Source: Betaproteobacteria bacterium | GTDB lineage: Bacteria > Pseudomonadota > Gammaproteobacteria > Burkholderiales > SG8-41 | DNA length: 19,562 bases | Direction: 5' to 3' | Assembly (NCBI GenBank): GCA_025356695.1 | Contig: JANXSE010000200.1 | Span: 1 to 19,562, forward strand | Shown here: positions 7,984 to 16,487 of the stretch, in pieces | Numbering within the stretch: the first letter of the stretch is position 1 | Layout: each line of letters begins with the position of its first letter | The notes under the pieces: model-generated | What the model saw: the letters and a program-made list of their open reading frames with translations, nothing else | Told to the model about the DNA's origin: nothing | Database searches by the model: none | Position numbers and translations under genes: made by a program

Positions 7984-8910
7984 TCAGGCGCGCTCGCCGA
8001 TGCGTTCACCCAGCAAGCCGGAGGGCCGGAACACCAGCACGCCGATCAAAACCAGAAACGCGAAGACGTCCTGATAATTGCTGCCGAACACATTGTTGGT
8101 GAAATCGCCGATGTAACCGGCGCCGAGTGCTTCGACGATGCCGAGCAGCATGCCGCCCAACATGGCGCCGGCAAGGTTGCCGATGCCGCCCAGGACGGCG
8201 GCGCAAAAAGCCTTCAGGCCGAGCAGCGAGCCCATCGTGTAATGTGCAATGCCGTAATAGCTACCGACCATCACGCCGGCGACCGCCGCCAGTGCGGCGC
8301 CTATCATGAAAGTGGCGGCGATGATCTGGTTGACGTTGACACCCATCAGGCCGGCGATATGCGCGTTTTGCGAGGTGGCGCGCATGGCCACGCCGAGGCG
8401 CGTGCGGTACACCACCAGCGTGAGCCCGACCATCAACAACACCGAGGTGACGATGATGGCGATTTGTACTAGCGTGATGGTCGCCCCTTCAAAGTGGTAG
8501 ACCGTGTTCGGAATGATCTGCGGAAAGCCCAGCGGATTGCGGCTCCAGATCATCATGGCGACCTGTTGCAGCACGATGGAGGCGCCGATCGCGGTAATCA
8601 GCGGCGCCAGGCGCGGCGCGTGGCGCAGACGCCGGTAGGCAAAAATTTCCAGTGCGTAGCCGACGCCGACACAGGCCGGGATCGCCGCCAGTGTGCCGAT
8701 CAGCACGATGACAAGCGGCGGCAGTGCCGTGTTGGCGGCTAGCCAGCCGATCACGCTGAAGGCGACCATCGCGCCGATCATCACCACTTCGCCGTGCGCA
8801 AAATTGATCAGCTGGATGATGCCGTAAACCATCGTGTAGCCGAGTGCGACGACAGCATAGACGCTGCCCAGCGTAAGGCCGTTGATGAGTTGCTGAAGAA
8901 AAATATCCAT
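7984..8910 (-). CDS. livH: Branched-chain amino acid ABC transporter permease LivH
   Basis: The product is 308 residues, multi-spanning, with the family N-terminus LxxxLINGLTLGSVYALVALGYTM-like and the conserved INFAHGE at 35-41. Near the C-terminus is FCAAVLGGIGNLAGAMLGG, the LivH counterpart of the ATPase-contacting loop. It is the partner of LivM. It starts 77 bp downstream of livK, a gap that holds a perfect hairpin, so it is probably expressed by read-through from the livK promoter at a lower level. No convincing separate promoter was seen in that gap. Confidence 0.94.
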   Translation of the reverse strand: MDIFLQQLINGLTLGSVYAVVALGYTMVYGIIQLINFAHGEVVMIGAMVAFSVIGWLAANTALPPLVIVLIGTLAAIPACVGVGYALEIFAYRRLRHAPRLAPLITAIGASIVLQQVAMMIWSRNPLGFPQIIPNTVYHFEGATITLVQIAIIVTSVLLMVGLTLVVYRTRLGVAMRATSQNAHIAGLMGVNVNQIIAATFMIGAALAAVAGVMVGSYYGIAHYTMGSLLGLKAFCAAVLGGIGNLAGAMLGGMLLGIVEALGAGYIGDFTNNVFGSNYQDVFAFLVLIGVLVFRPSGLLGERIGERA

Positions 8911-8936
8911 GCGGCGTCGTCAGGCAGTGTGACAAG

Positions 8937-8962
8937 AAAACGGCACCCGCAGGTGCCGTTTT
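8937..8962 (-). terminator. Hairpin between livK and livH (partial terminator/attenuator)
   Basis: The 11-bp arms AAAACGGCACC (8937-8947) and GGTGCCGTTTT (8952-8962) are perfectly complementary around a CGCA loop, and the stem ends in a T4 tract on either strand. It lies 25 bp after the livK stop and before livH. In binding-protein operons such a structure usually stabilises the upstream message and reduces transcription of the membrane subunits. Confidence 0.8.
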
Positions 8963-8987
8963 GACTGGAGCGACCCGAATTCGGCCA

Positions 8988-10232
8988 CTATTTCTTTTCC
9001 GCTGTCGCGGGCGCCGCGGCCGGCGTAGTTGCTGCCGACTTGACGAAATCCTCGTACTTCACCGACGCGCCGCCCTTAATGATAGCAAGCGGTTCAATCT
9101 TGCCGTTCTTCATCATGAAGATCGTCATTTCGGCGTTTTTGCGATCGCCTTTTTCATCGAATTCGATTTTGCCGCTGGCGCCGTTGTGGCTGATCTTCGC
9201 CAGTTCCGGCAGATATTTTGCGGGATCCGCGGAGTTCGCTTTCTGCATCGCGGCGATCAACACATGCGTGCTGTCGTAGGTGAACGGCGAGTACTGAATC
9301 GGCTCGGTGTTGAACTTCGCTTTGTAGTCGGCGAGAAATTTGGAGCTTGCCGCTTGTACCGGAATGCCCGCCTGCGAGCAGACGAAGCCCTCGGCCGCGT
9401 CGCCGGCAAGATCTTTCATCGTGTTGGTGCAGGCGCCGTCGCCGAAGGCGAACACCACTTTGATGCCGAGTTCGCGGCCCTGCTTGAGCAGCGGGCCGGC
9501 GGTAGCGTCCATGCCGCCGTAGAACACGGCGTCGGGTTTTTTGCCTTTGACCTTGGTCAGTACCGCCTTCCAGTCGCGTGTATCCTTGCTGCCCTTTTCG
9601 CGCGGCAATACTTTGATGCCGGCGGCGGTCAGTGTTTTTTCCACCTCGTTGCCAAGACCTTCGCCGTAGGCGGTGGCGTCGTCAATGACCGCGACCAGTT
9701 TCGGTTTGTATTCGGTGGCGAGATAGCTGGCGATGGCCGGGCCCTGCTGGTCGTCGCGTCCGACCGTGCGGAACACGTTTTTCAAACCCTGCTCGGTGAG
9801 TTTCGGATTGGTCGAGGAACCGGTCACCATCGGAATGCCGGCCTGCGCGTAAACCGTTGAAGCGGGAATCGAGACACCGGAGTTCAGATGGCCGACCACA
9901 CCGGCGACTTTGGCGTCGATGAACTTCTGCGCGATGATCGGGCCGCGGTCCGGTTTTTCTTCGTCGTCCTCGGCCAGCAGTTCAAACTTTACTTTTTTGC
10001 CGTCGATGACGATATTGCGCGCGTTGGCTTCGTCAATCGCCAGGCGCGCGCCGTTCTCGTTGTCTTTGCCGAGGTGCGCGATGCCACCGGTGAGCGGGGC
10101 GGCGTGCCCGATTTTGACGATCAATTCCTGCGGGGCATCCGCTTTCGGTGCGGGCGCCGGCTCGTTCTTGCCACAACCGCTTAAAACGACAACCAAGGCA
10201 CCACCGATGGCAAGAATCCGGCTTCCGTTCAT
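8988..10232 (-). CDS. livK: LivK-type periplasmic substrate-binding lipoprotein
   Basis: The product is 414 residues. The N-terminus MNGSRILAIGGALVVV is followed by the lipobox LSGC with Cys20, so the mature protein is lipid-anchored; the residue after the cysteine is Gly. The mature part follows the type I periplasmic binding fold of the Leu/Ile/Val family: IGHAAPLTGGIAHLGKDNENG, GHLNSGVSIPASTVYA, PMVTGSSTN, DATAYGEG and FTYDSTHVLI. A low-complexity tail rich in Ala, Pro and Thr (from about residue 397) is additional to the domain. It is the first gene of the livKHMGF operon, with a clear promoter (10276-10304) and GGGGAC before the ATG. Ligand may be a branched-chain amino acid, but this is not proven by sequence. 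Confidence 0.92.
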   Translation of the reverse strand: MNGSRILAIGGALVVVLSGCGKNEPAPAPKADAPQELIVKIGHAAPLTGGIAHLGKDNENGARLAIDEANARNIVIDGKKVKFELLAEDDEEKPDRGPIIAQKFIDAKVAGVVGHLNSGVSIPASTVYAQAGIPMVTGSSTNPKLTEQGLKNVFRTVGRDDQQGPAIASYLATEYKPKLVAVIDDATAYGEGLGNEVEKTLTAAGIKVLPREKGSKDTRDWKAVLTKVKGKKPDAVFYGGMDATAGPLLKQGRELGIKVVFAFGDGACTNTMKDLAGDAAEGFVCSQAGIPVQAASSKFLADYKAKFNTEPIQYSPFTYDSTHVLIAAMQKANSADPAKYLPELAKISHNGASGKIEFDEKGDRKNAEMTIFMMKNGKIEPLAIIKGGASVKYEDFVKSAATTPAAAPATAEKK

Positions 10233-10275
10233 TGCGTCCCCAGCCCGTTAAATTGTTGTTGTGACAAGATAAATC

Positions 10276-10304
10276 ATTATCCGTAGGCGCATGCGGGTTG
10301 TCAA
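10276..10304 (-). promoter_or_regulatory. Sigma70-type promoter of livK
   Basis: On the minus strand there is a perfect TTGACA (10299-10304), a 17-base spacer and GATAAT (10276-10281). Transcription would start near 10269, leaving a leader of about 37 bases before the livK ATG. It is the best promoter match in the window. Confidence 0.8.
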
Positions 10305-10340
10305 TTTGGATGCGCCGGCAACGCGTGCGAACGGACAAAT

Positions 10341-10372
10341 AAAAAGGGCGCAGCAAACGCCGCGCCCTTTTT
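10341..10372 (-). terminator. Intrinsic terminator after the cytochrome c gene
   Basis: Arms AAAAAGGGCGC (10341-10351) and GCGCCCTTTTT (10362-10372) pair perfectly over a 10-base loop. The structure begins 14 bp after the cytochrome gene stop and gives a T5 tract on the minus strand. It separates that gene from the livK promoter. Confidence 0.85.
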
Positions 10373-10386
10373 GATGTGAGGCCTGA

Positions 10387-10698
10387 TTACTTGGCTTTGG
10401 CCATCATCATGTCGACCACCGCCTTGACGTCGGCGTCGGACAGATTGGATGCACCGCCCTTGGCCATCATCGCGGTGCCCGGCTTGCCGGAAATCGCCGA
10501 TTTGTAGAGCGCGTCCTTGCCCGTTTTGATGCGCGGCGCCCACGCGGCTTTGTCGCCTAGCTTCGGCGCACCGGCTACACCGGCGTCGTGACAGGCGGCA
10601 CAGGTGCTTTTGTAGGTTTCTTCCGGGCCTGCCGCGGAAACGCCGGCGGCGCCGAGCAGACTGGTGACACCGATCAGTGCAACGTAAAACGCTTTCAT
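10387..10698 (-). CDS. Periplasmic class I cytochrome c (c5-like)
   Basis: The product is 103 residues with a signal peptide (about 1-23, cut after VSAA or nearby). The single haem-attachment motif is CAACH at 33-37, with His37 as one axial ligand. The second ligand is most likely Met77 in the MMAKGG stretch that aligns with MPPKGG of cytochrome c5 proteins. It would carry electrons in the periplasm; the partner oxidase or reductase is not in the window. The start is supported by a strong AAGGAG six bases upstream of the ATG. The gene is apparently monocistronic, with its own promoter and intrinsic terminator. Confidence 0.9.
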   Translation of the reverse strand: MKAFYVALIGVTSLLGAAGVSAAGPEETYKSTCAACHDAGVAGAPKLGDKAAWAPRIKTGKDALYKSAISGKPGTAMMAKGGASNLSDADVKAVVDMMMAKAK

Positions 10699-10779
10699 GA
10701 AATCTCCTTAAATTGACCTGCGATAACTGGCGCCGGACGGTGCATCTGCACCCGGCGGTGGCAATGGCGAATCGGCGGC

Positions 10780-10809
10780 ATCATAACAAATTGTTTCCCG
10801 CGCTTCCAA
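10780..10809 (-). promoter_or_regulatory. Putative promoter of the cytochrome c gene with overlapping palindrome
   Basis: On the minus strand TTGGAA (10804-10809), an 18-base spacer and TATGAT (10780-10785) precede the cytochrome gene by about 80 bp. An AACAA-A-TTGTT palindrome (10785-10795) overlaps the -10 edge and spacer, where a repressor or activator could bind. The promoter abuts the stop codon of the upstream yyaL-like gene. Confidence 0.45.
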
Positions 10810-12825
10810 TCAATGCCACGCGGTGTTGAGCGTCGACAAAAGCTGCTCGAAATCGGTAATCGCCGACAGACATTCAACGCCCCGGCATACCCAGGCGTTG
10901 ACGCCACGGGCCGGCGCTGGCTTGTCGAGTACGGCTGGCAATCCAGACAAGCCATCCGGAACGCGCACAATCAGCGCCTGCGGCAGGTAATGCGCGGCAA
11001 GCCGGCGCTGCCAATCGGCGGCCTCGTCGCCGCGCAGGACGACGACGGCCGGGGGGGCTAGTAGTTCGCCGAGCGCCACGCAAAGGCTGCTGTGGCCGCT
11101 GGCCTGGCGTTCCATCGCCGGCTTGAAGGCTTTGAGCGTGCGTTCGGCGGCTTCGCACCAGCGCGGCTCGCCGAGCAGATGGCCCAGACGGTTGAGAGCA
11201 AACGCGGCAATGCCGTTGCCCGACGGCGTCGCGTTGTCGTGGCCGATCTTGGCGCGATGGATCAGGCGTTCATGATCGTGGCTGACGAAATAGAAGCCGC
11301 CGTTATCGCGGTCTTCGAACTGATCGAGCAGCACCTGCGCGAGCTCGCGTGCCCACGCAATGTCGCCGGCGCGCAAATCGTGTTGCATGAGTTCGATCAG
11401 CGCATCGAGCAGAAAGGCGTAATCGTCGAGATAGGCGTTCAGATGCGCGCGGCCGTCCTTGCAGGTCGCCAGCAGGCGGCCGTCGCGCCAGAGAGACGCG
11501 CGCAGAAAATCCGCCGCACTGCGTGCTGATTGCAGCCACGCCGGCTCGTTGAAAGCGCGCGCTGCGCGCGCCATGCCCTTGATCATCAGCGCGTTCCAGC
11601 TGACGAGGATTTTTTCATCGCGACCGGGCCGCACGCGTTGTTCGCGTCGCACAAACAGTTTTGCCCGCGCGGCATCAAGCAAGGCCAGATTGTCCGCGCC
11701 GCCGGCGAGCGGTTGGTTGACGCGCAGATGCCAGAATTCATGCTCGAAGTTCGCGCGCACATCGAGGCCGTAGTGCGGCGCAATCAAGGCGTACTCTTCC
11801 GCGGTCACCGTTGCGCGCACCTCTTCGGGCGTCCAAACGTAGTACTTGCCTTCCTCGTGCTCGGAGTCGGCATCGAGCGAGGAGTAATAGCCGCCCTCGG
11901 GCGATTGCATTTCGCGCAACACCCACGCTGCGGTGTCGGCGACGCTGCGGCGGTAGAGCGGTTGCGGGTCGAGCAGCCACAAATCGCTGTAGAGACGCAG
12001 CAGCGGCCCGTTGTCGTAGAGCATTTTTTCGAAATGCGGAATGGTCCAGGTCTGGTCGACGCTGTAGCGGCAGAAGCCGCCGCCGACCTGGTCGTAGATA
12101 CCGCCCTCGGCCATTTTGGTCAGCGTCAGTCGGACCATCTGCTGCGCGTATTCATCGTCCTGTGCCGTGCCGAAGCGCAAACACAATTCCAGTTCCGACG
12201 GGTGCGGAAACTTCGGCGCGCTGCCGAGGCCGCCCTCGGCGTCGTCGAAGCTGTCTTTTAGTTCGCGCAGTGCGGTGTCGAGCGGCGCCGGGGTCAGTGT
12301 CGCCGCGGTTGCCGGCGGCGGCAGCGTGCGCGCGAGCGCGGCGCGCAGTGATTCGCTTTGTTGGGCGATTTCGGTTTGCTGATCGCGAAACGCCGCGGCA
12401 ATCTGCGGCAGGAGTTCGACGAAGCCGGGCATACCGTGACGTGCGGTTTTCGGAAAATAGGTGCCGCCGAAATACGGCGTCTGGTCGGGCAGCAGAAACA
12501 TCGTCAGCGGCCAGCCGCCGTTGCGCTGTGTCAGCATGGCATGCGCCGTCTGATAAATCTGGTCGAGGTCGGGGCGCTCTTCGCGGTCGACCTTGATGTT
12601 GATGAACAGCTCGTTCATGATCGCGGCGACAGCGGCGTCCTCGAACGATTCGTGCGCCATCACATGGCACCAGTGGCAGGCCGAATAACCGACCGACAGC
12701 AGAATGGGCTTGTTCTGCGCGCGCGCGAGATTCAGTGCTTCTTCGCCCCACGCGTGCCAGTCAACCGGGTTGTCGGCGTGTTGTTGCAGATAGGGACTGG
12801 TTTCGCGGGCAAGACGGTTCGGCAT
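10810..12825 (-). CDS. yyaL: YyaL/DUF255 thioredoxin-fold protein
   Basis: The product is 671 residues, the normal size for the YyaL/SPATA20 family. The thioredoxin-like N-terminal domain opens with [24 protein letters not shown] sequence and has the redox motif CHWC at 50-53, followed by [15 protein letters not shown]. The remainder resembles a helical (alpha/alpha)6 barrel like that of sugar epimerases and glycosidases, with [25 protein letters not shown] and a conserved Cys pair in CRGVEC near the end. There is no signal peptide, so it is cytoplasmic. The biochemical role of the family is not established. The start has no strong ribosome site but gives the conserved N-terminus. Confidence 0.9.
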   Translation of the reverse strand: MPNRLARETSPYLQQHADNPVDWHAWGEEALNLARAQNKPILLSVGYSACHWCHVMAHESFEDAAVAAIMNELFINIKVDREERPDLDQIYQTAHAMLTQRNGGWPLTMFLLPDQTPYFGGTYFPKTARHGMPGFVELLPQIAAAFRDQQTEIAQQSESLRAALARTLPPPATAATLTPAPLDTALRELKDSFDDAEGGLGSAPKFPHPSELELCLRFGTAQDDEYAQQMVRLTLTKMAEGGIYDQVGGGFCRYSVDQTWTIPHFEKMLYDNGPLLRLYSDLWLLDPQPLYRRSVADTAAWVLREMQSPEGGYYSSLDADSEHEEGKYYVWTPEEVRATVTAEEYALIAPHYGLDVRANFEHEFWHLRVNQPLAGGADNLALLDAARAKLFVRREQRVRPGRDEKILVSWNALMIKGMARAARAFNEPAWLQSARSAADFLRASLWRDGRLLATCKDGRAHLNAYLDDYAFLLDALIELMQHDLRAGDIAWARELAQVLLDQFEDRDNGGFYFVSHDHERLIHRAKIGHDNATPSGNGIAAFALNRLGHLLGEPRWCEAAERTLKAFKPAMERQASGHSSLCVALGELLAPPAVVVLRGDEAADWQRRLAAHYLPQALIVRVPDGLSGLPAVLDKPAPARGVNAWVCRGVECLSAITDFEQLLSTLNTAWH

Positions 12826-12878
12826 GTTTTTTCGCAGGCAGATCGACGGGTGGCGTGGCTGCCGGAAGGCAGAGCGCG

Positions 12879-12907
12879 ATCATCGCCGCGGCGCGGAATC
12901 TTTTCAA
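12879..12907 (-). promoter_or_regulatory. Putative promoter of the yyaL-like gene
   Basis: On the minus strand TTGAAA (12902-12907), a 17-base spacer and GATGAT (12879-12884) lie in the 125-bp gap upstream of the gene. The -10 matches consensus at four of six positions, so this is a moderate call. Confidence 0.4.
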
Positions 12908-12950
12908 CCGCGTTGGCGGTGGGGCTTACGCGATCGCGTGTTGTGCGGGC

Positions 12951-13937
12951 CTAGTGCGTCGAGACCGACCACGGGCGCAGATAATCCATGCGGTCGATCG
13001 AGCGAACAGTCAGTTCGCGCACCAGCTTGTTGCGCCAGATCTGCAGGGTGATTTCATCGCCGGCCTTGCTGCCGCTCCAGAGAATTTCGTAGAACTCGGA
13101 CTGGCTACCGATGGGCTTGCCGTCGAGCGCAAGGATGACGTCGCCGCGTTTGAGGCCGCCGAGGTCGGCCGGCGCGCCGCGCAGGACCTGGGTGACGAGC
13201 AGATGTCCGCGCACTTCTTCCGAATATACGCCGAGCCACGGGCGCACGGCATCGCGCCGCCGGCCATGCGTCAGCAGGTCCGGCATGATGTCGGTCAGCG
13301 TGTCGGTGGGCACGAACATGTTGCCGGGAAACGCGGCGCCGCCGTTAATCGCATCGCCGACCCACAGCGAACCGATGCCGACCAGCTGGCCCTGGGCATT
13401 GATCAAGGCGGCACCGCTGTGATTGTCACGCGCCGGTGCGGTGAAAATGGCATCGTCAAGCGCGTATTCCCACCAGCCGGTAAAACGGCGGCGCGAAACG
13501 ATGCTGACGTAGGAAAGGCCGCCGGCACCCGGATGTGCCGCGACCATGGCGGTGGTGAGTTCGCGCGCCGATGCCGCATCGCCGATGTCGAGTGGCGTGC
13601 CGCCCAGCGGCTGGCGTGCACGCACCAATCCGAATCCGGTCGCATGATCAAAGCCGACAATGGTGGCCGGCATGACGCGGCCGTCGCTGGCGACGAGCAG
13701 CACCGAATCGGCTTCGAGCAGCAGATAACCGATGGTCAGAATAAGACCGTCATCGTCGATCAATACGCCGGTGCCTTCGCGTTCGGCGCCCAGCGTGTCG
13801 GCGGTGCGCGCCGAACGCGGCACGCGGATGCCGAGCTTGACGATCGCCGAGGCCAGATCGCGTTCGGCGAATTTTCCGGCCGGCGGCAGATTGGCTGCAC
13901 GCCAGGCAGACCAGGTTGCGGTTACGAGCGAGGGCAC
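12951..13937 (-). CDS. HtrA/S1C-like protein with PDZ domain, catalytic residues lost
   Basis: The product is 328 residues from a GTG start preceded by AAGGCGG; no signal peptide or membrane anchor is evident. The trypsin-like part (about 28-215) keeps the HtrA framework: GTGVLIDDDGLILT, FVPTDTL. Aligning with DegP landmarks, the catalytic His position is Tyr71 (LTIGYLLLEAD), the Asp position is Gly101 (DHATGFGLV), and the Ser is kept as Ser174 in NHSGAAL, although the oxyanion Gly-Asn is changed. A PDZ domain follows at about 230-315 (PWLGVYSE, APADLGGLKRGDVILALDGKPI). Proteolysis is therefore unlikely and a binding or chaperone role is more plausible. It lies 35 bp after ilvD on the same strand, so it is probably co-transcribed. 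Confidence 0.82.
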   Translation of the reverse strand: MPSLVTATWSAWRAANLPPAGKFAERDLASAIVKLGIRVPRSARTADTLGAEREGTGVLIDDDGLILTIGYLLLEADSVLLVASDGRVMPATIVGFDHATGFGLVRARQPLGGTPLDIGDAASARELTTAMVAAHPGAGGLSYVSIVSRRRFTGWWEYALDDAIFTAPARDNHSGAALINAQGQLVGIGSLWVGDAINGGAAFPGNMFVPTDTLTDIMPDLLTHGRRRDAVRPWLGVYSEEVRGHLLVTQVLRGAPADLGGLKRGDVILALDGKPIGSQSEFYEILWSGSKAGDEITLQIWRNKLVRELTVRSIDRMDYLRPWSVSTH

Positions 13938-13972
13938 AGATCCGCCTTGGCTTTACGCGGTCGGTTGCGCGG

Positions 13973-15646
13973 TCAGTCGGTGACTGCGCCGGTGCTCGCG
14001 CTCGACACGAGCTTCATGTATTTGGCGAGCAGCCCGCGCGTGTAGCGCGGTTTGGGTTGTTTCCATTTCTTGCGCCGCTGTGCCAGTTCGCGCGCGCTGA
14101 TGTTCACCTGGATCAGGCGCTTGTGCGCATCGATGGTGATCGAATCGCCTTCTTTCACCAGTGCGATCGGCCCGCCCTCGTAGGCTTCGGGCGCGACGTG
14201 GCCGACCACCATGCCCCAGGTGCCGCCGGAGAAGCGGCCGTCGGTAATGAGGCCGATTGATTCGCCGAGGCCCTGACCGATCAGCGCGGCGGTCGGCGCC
14301 AGCATTTCCTGCATGCCGGGGCCGCCTTTCGGGCCTTCGTAACGGATCACGACGACATCCCCCGGTTTGATCTTGCGCGCCATGATCGCTTTCATCACCG
14401 CCGGTTCGGAATCGAACACGCGTGCGGGGCCGGTGATCATCGGCGATTTCAGGCCGGTGATTTTGGCAACGCAGCCTTCCGGTGCGAGATTGCCTTTGAG
14501 GATGGCGAGATGGCCTTGTTTATAGAGCGGGTTGTCCCATTGGCGGATGACGTCCTGGTCGGCGCGCGGCGTCGCCGGGATTTTTGCCAGTTCCTGCGCC
14601 ATCGTGCGGCCGGTGATGGTCATGCACTCGCCGTGGAGCAGACCGTGCGCGAGCAGCATTTTCAGCACCTGCGGCACGCCGCCGGCACGGTGGAAGTCAA
14701 CCGCCACGTATTTGCCCGAGGGTTTCAGATCGCACAACACCGGCACCTTGCGCCGCATGCGCTCGAAATCGTCGATCGTCCATTTCACATCGGCGGCGTG
14801 CGCGATGGCGAGGAAGTGCAGCACCGCGTTGGTCGAACCGCCGGTCGCCATAATGAGCGCCACTGCGTTCTCGATGGATTTTTTCGTGATGATGTCGCGC
14901 GGACGCAGGTTGAGCTTGATCGCGTTGACCAGTACCGTTGCGGACGCAGCGGCCGAGTCGGCTTTCTCCGCATCGGGCGAGGCCATTTGCGAAGAACCGA
15001 GCAGGCTCATGCCGAGCGCCTCGAACGATGACGACATGGTGTTCGCCGTGTACATGCCGCCGCAGGCGCCGACTGACGGGCAGGCGTTTTTCTCGATGCC
15101 GATGAAATCCTCGTCGTTCATCTTGCCGGCACTGTAGGCACCCACCGCTTCGAACACGCTGACGACGGTGAGGTCCTGCCCTTTCCATTTGCCCGGCTTG
15201 ATGGTGCCTGCGTACACATAGATGCCGGGCACGTTGATGCGTGCCATCGCGATCATGCCGGCCGGCATGTTCTTGTCGCAGCCGCCGCAGACCAGCACGC
15301 CGTCCATCGCCTGGCCGTTGACTGAAGTTTCAATCGCATCGGCGATGACTTCGCGCGACACCAGTGAATATTTCATCGCCTCAGTGCCCATGCCGATGCC
15401 GTCGGTAATGGTCGGCACGCCGAAGACCTGCGGCATCGCGCCTTCTTGGCGCAACGCGGCCATGGCGCGATCAACCAGCGGCTGGATACCGGCGTTGCAG
15501 GGGTTCATGTTCGAATGCCCGTTGGCGACGCCGACGATGGGTTTTTCAAAATCGCTGTCGCCGAAGCCGACGGCGCGCAGCATGGCGCGGTTGGGTGAAC
15601 GGGCAACGCCCGCGGTGATGAGATGACTGCGTCGATTGAGTGCCAT
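13973..15646 (-). CDS. ilvD: Dihydroxy-acid dehydratase IlvD
   Basis: The product is 557 residues from ATG 15644-15646. It dehydrates 2,3-dihydroxy-isovalerate and -methylvalerate, the penultimate step of valine and isoleucine synthesis. Iron-sulfur ligands are Cys50 (NPCNAG), Cys123 (CGGCDKNMP) and Cys195 ([10 protein letters not shown]), the three-cysteine pattern of the family. The conserved start [20 protein letters not shown] supports this ATG; the open frame extends 33 bp further to a TTG, but those extra residues are not family-like. It is followed 35 bp later by the HtrA-like gene and is divergent from lgt. No leader-peptide attenuator was recognised in the short upstream gap. Confidence 0.95.
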   Translation of the reverse strand: MALNRRSHLITAGVARSPNRAMLRAVGFGDSDFEKPIVGVANGHSNMNPCNAGIQPLVDRAMAALRQEGAMPQVFGVPTITDGIGMGTEAMKYSLVSREVIADAIETSVNGQAMDGVLVCGGCDKNMPAGMIAMARINVPGIYVYAGTIKPGKWKGQDLTVVSVFEAVGAYSAGKMNDEDFIGIEKNACPSVGACGGMYTANTMSSSFEALGMSLLGSSQMASPDAEKADSAAASATVLVNAIKLNLRPRDIITKKSIENAVALIMATGGSTNAVLHFLAIAHAADVKWTIDDFERMRRKVPVLCDLKPSGKYVAVDFHRAGGVPQVLKMLLAHGLLHGECMTITGRTMAQELAKIPATPRADQDVIRQWDNPLYKQGHLAILKGNLAPEGCVAKITGLKSPMITGPARVFDSEPAVMKAIMARKIKPGDVVVIRYEGPKGGPGMQEMLAPTAALIGQGLGESIGLITDGRFSGGTWGMVVGHVAPEAYEGGPIALVKEGDSITIDAHKRLIQVNISARELAQRRKKWKQPKPRYTRGLLAKYMKLVSSASTGAVTD

Positions 15647-15669
15647 GAGGGTCCGATCCGGTGAACGCT

Positions 15670-15675
15670 TATAAT
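15670..15675 (+). promoter_or_regulatory. Putative -10 element for lgt
   Basis: A perfect TATAAT lies 32 bp before the lgt GTG, in the 61-bp gap between the divergent ilvD and lgt genes. No good -35 hexamer was found at 16-18 bases upstream, so the call rests on the -10 alone. Confidence 0.35.
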
Positions 15676-15707
15676 CCAAGATTCTATCCTAACCCCGGGC
15701 GGTCTTC

Positions 15708-16487
15708 GTGCTGGTACATCCGCAATTCGACCCGGTCGCCATTCATCTCGGCCCGCTGGCCGTGCGCTGGTACGGGCTGACTTATCTGATCGGTTTCGGC
15801 CTGATCTGGGCCATCGGCCGCTATGCGATCCGTACGCGCAAGCATTCGGTGTGGAGTTACGCCGATCTCGACGATGCCTTGTTCTACGGCATCCTCGGCA
15901 CCATCCTCGGCGGGCGTCTCGGATATGTGTTTTTTTATAAATTCAGCGAGTATTTTGCCGAACCGTGGCGCATTTTTTACGTGTGGGAAGGCGGCATGTC
16001 GTTCCACGGCGGATTTCTCGGCGTGGTGATTGCCATGGCCTGGTATGCGCGCGCGCACCGCCAGAACGCGCTGGCGATTATCGACTTCATCGCACCGCTG
16101 GTGCCGCTCGGGTTGGGTAGCGGACGGCTCGGCAATTTCATCAACGGCGAATTGTGGGGCCGCGCCACTGATCTGCCGTGGGCGATGGTGTTTCCGCAGG
16201 TCGACGGCGTGCCGCGCCACCCGTCGCAGCTCTACGAGTTCGCGCTCGAGGGCGTCGTTCTGTTTGTGCTGCTGTGGTGGTACGCCGCGAAGCCGCGACC
16301 GCGCGGCGCGGTGGCGGCCGCCTTCCTCGTCGGCTACGGCAGTTTTCGTTTCGCGGTGGAATTCACGCGTGAACCCGACGGTTTTCTTGGCCTGCTCGCG
16401 CTGGGCCTCAGCATGGGACAGTGGTTGTCACTGCCCATGATCGCTGCAGGGATCGCGCTGTTCGTGTTTGCGAACAGACAGCGCTAG
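15708..16487 (+). CDS. lgt: Prolipoprotein diacylglyceryl transferase
   Basis: The product is a 259-residue inner-membrane enzyme that transfers diacylglycerol from phosphatidylglycerol to the lipobox cysteine of prolipoproteins. The family signature [10 protein letters not shown] is at 139-148 (Arg140, corresponding to the essential arginine). His100 sits in the SFHGG motif and Arg221 in FTREPD, with HPSQLYE at 171-177. About seven hydrophobic segments are visible. The start is GTG, chosen because the N-terminus [24 protein letters not shown] matches the family. It would be needed to mature the LivK lipoprotein encoded in this window, although Lgt is a general housekeeping enzyme. Confidence 0.96.
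   Translation: MLVHPQFDPVAIHLGPLAVRWYGLTYLIGFGLIWAIGRYAIRTRKHSVWSYADLDDALFYGILGTILGGRLGYVFFYKFSEYFAEPWRIFYVWEGGMSFHGGFLGVVIAMAWYARAHRQNALAIIDFIAPLVPLGLGSGRLGNFINGELWGRATDLPWAMVFPQVDGVPRHPSQLYEFALEGVVLFVLLWWYAAKPRPRGAVAAAFLVGYGSFRFAVEFTREPDGFLGLLALGLSMGQWLSLPMIAAGIALFVFANRQR

Noticed and set aside
12735..14045. Long plus-strand open frame (436 codons) over the yyaL start, HtrA-like gene and ilvD end
   Set aside because: It crosses three well-supported minus-strand genes and has no recognisable motif or ribosome site.
15647..15679. N-terminal extension of IlvD to a TTG start
   Set aside because: The extra 11 residues do not match the family and the ATG at 15646 gives the conserved N-terminus and usual length.
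15647..15707. Attenuator leader peptide for ilvD
   Set aside because: The gap to the divergent lgt start is only 61 bp and contains no run of Ile/Val/Leu codons or hairpin pair.
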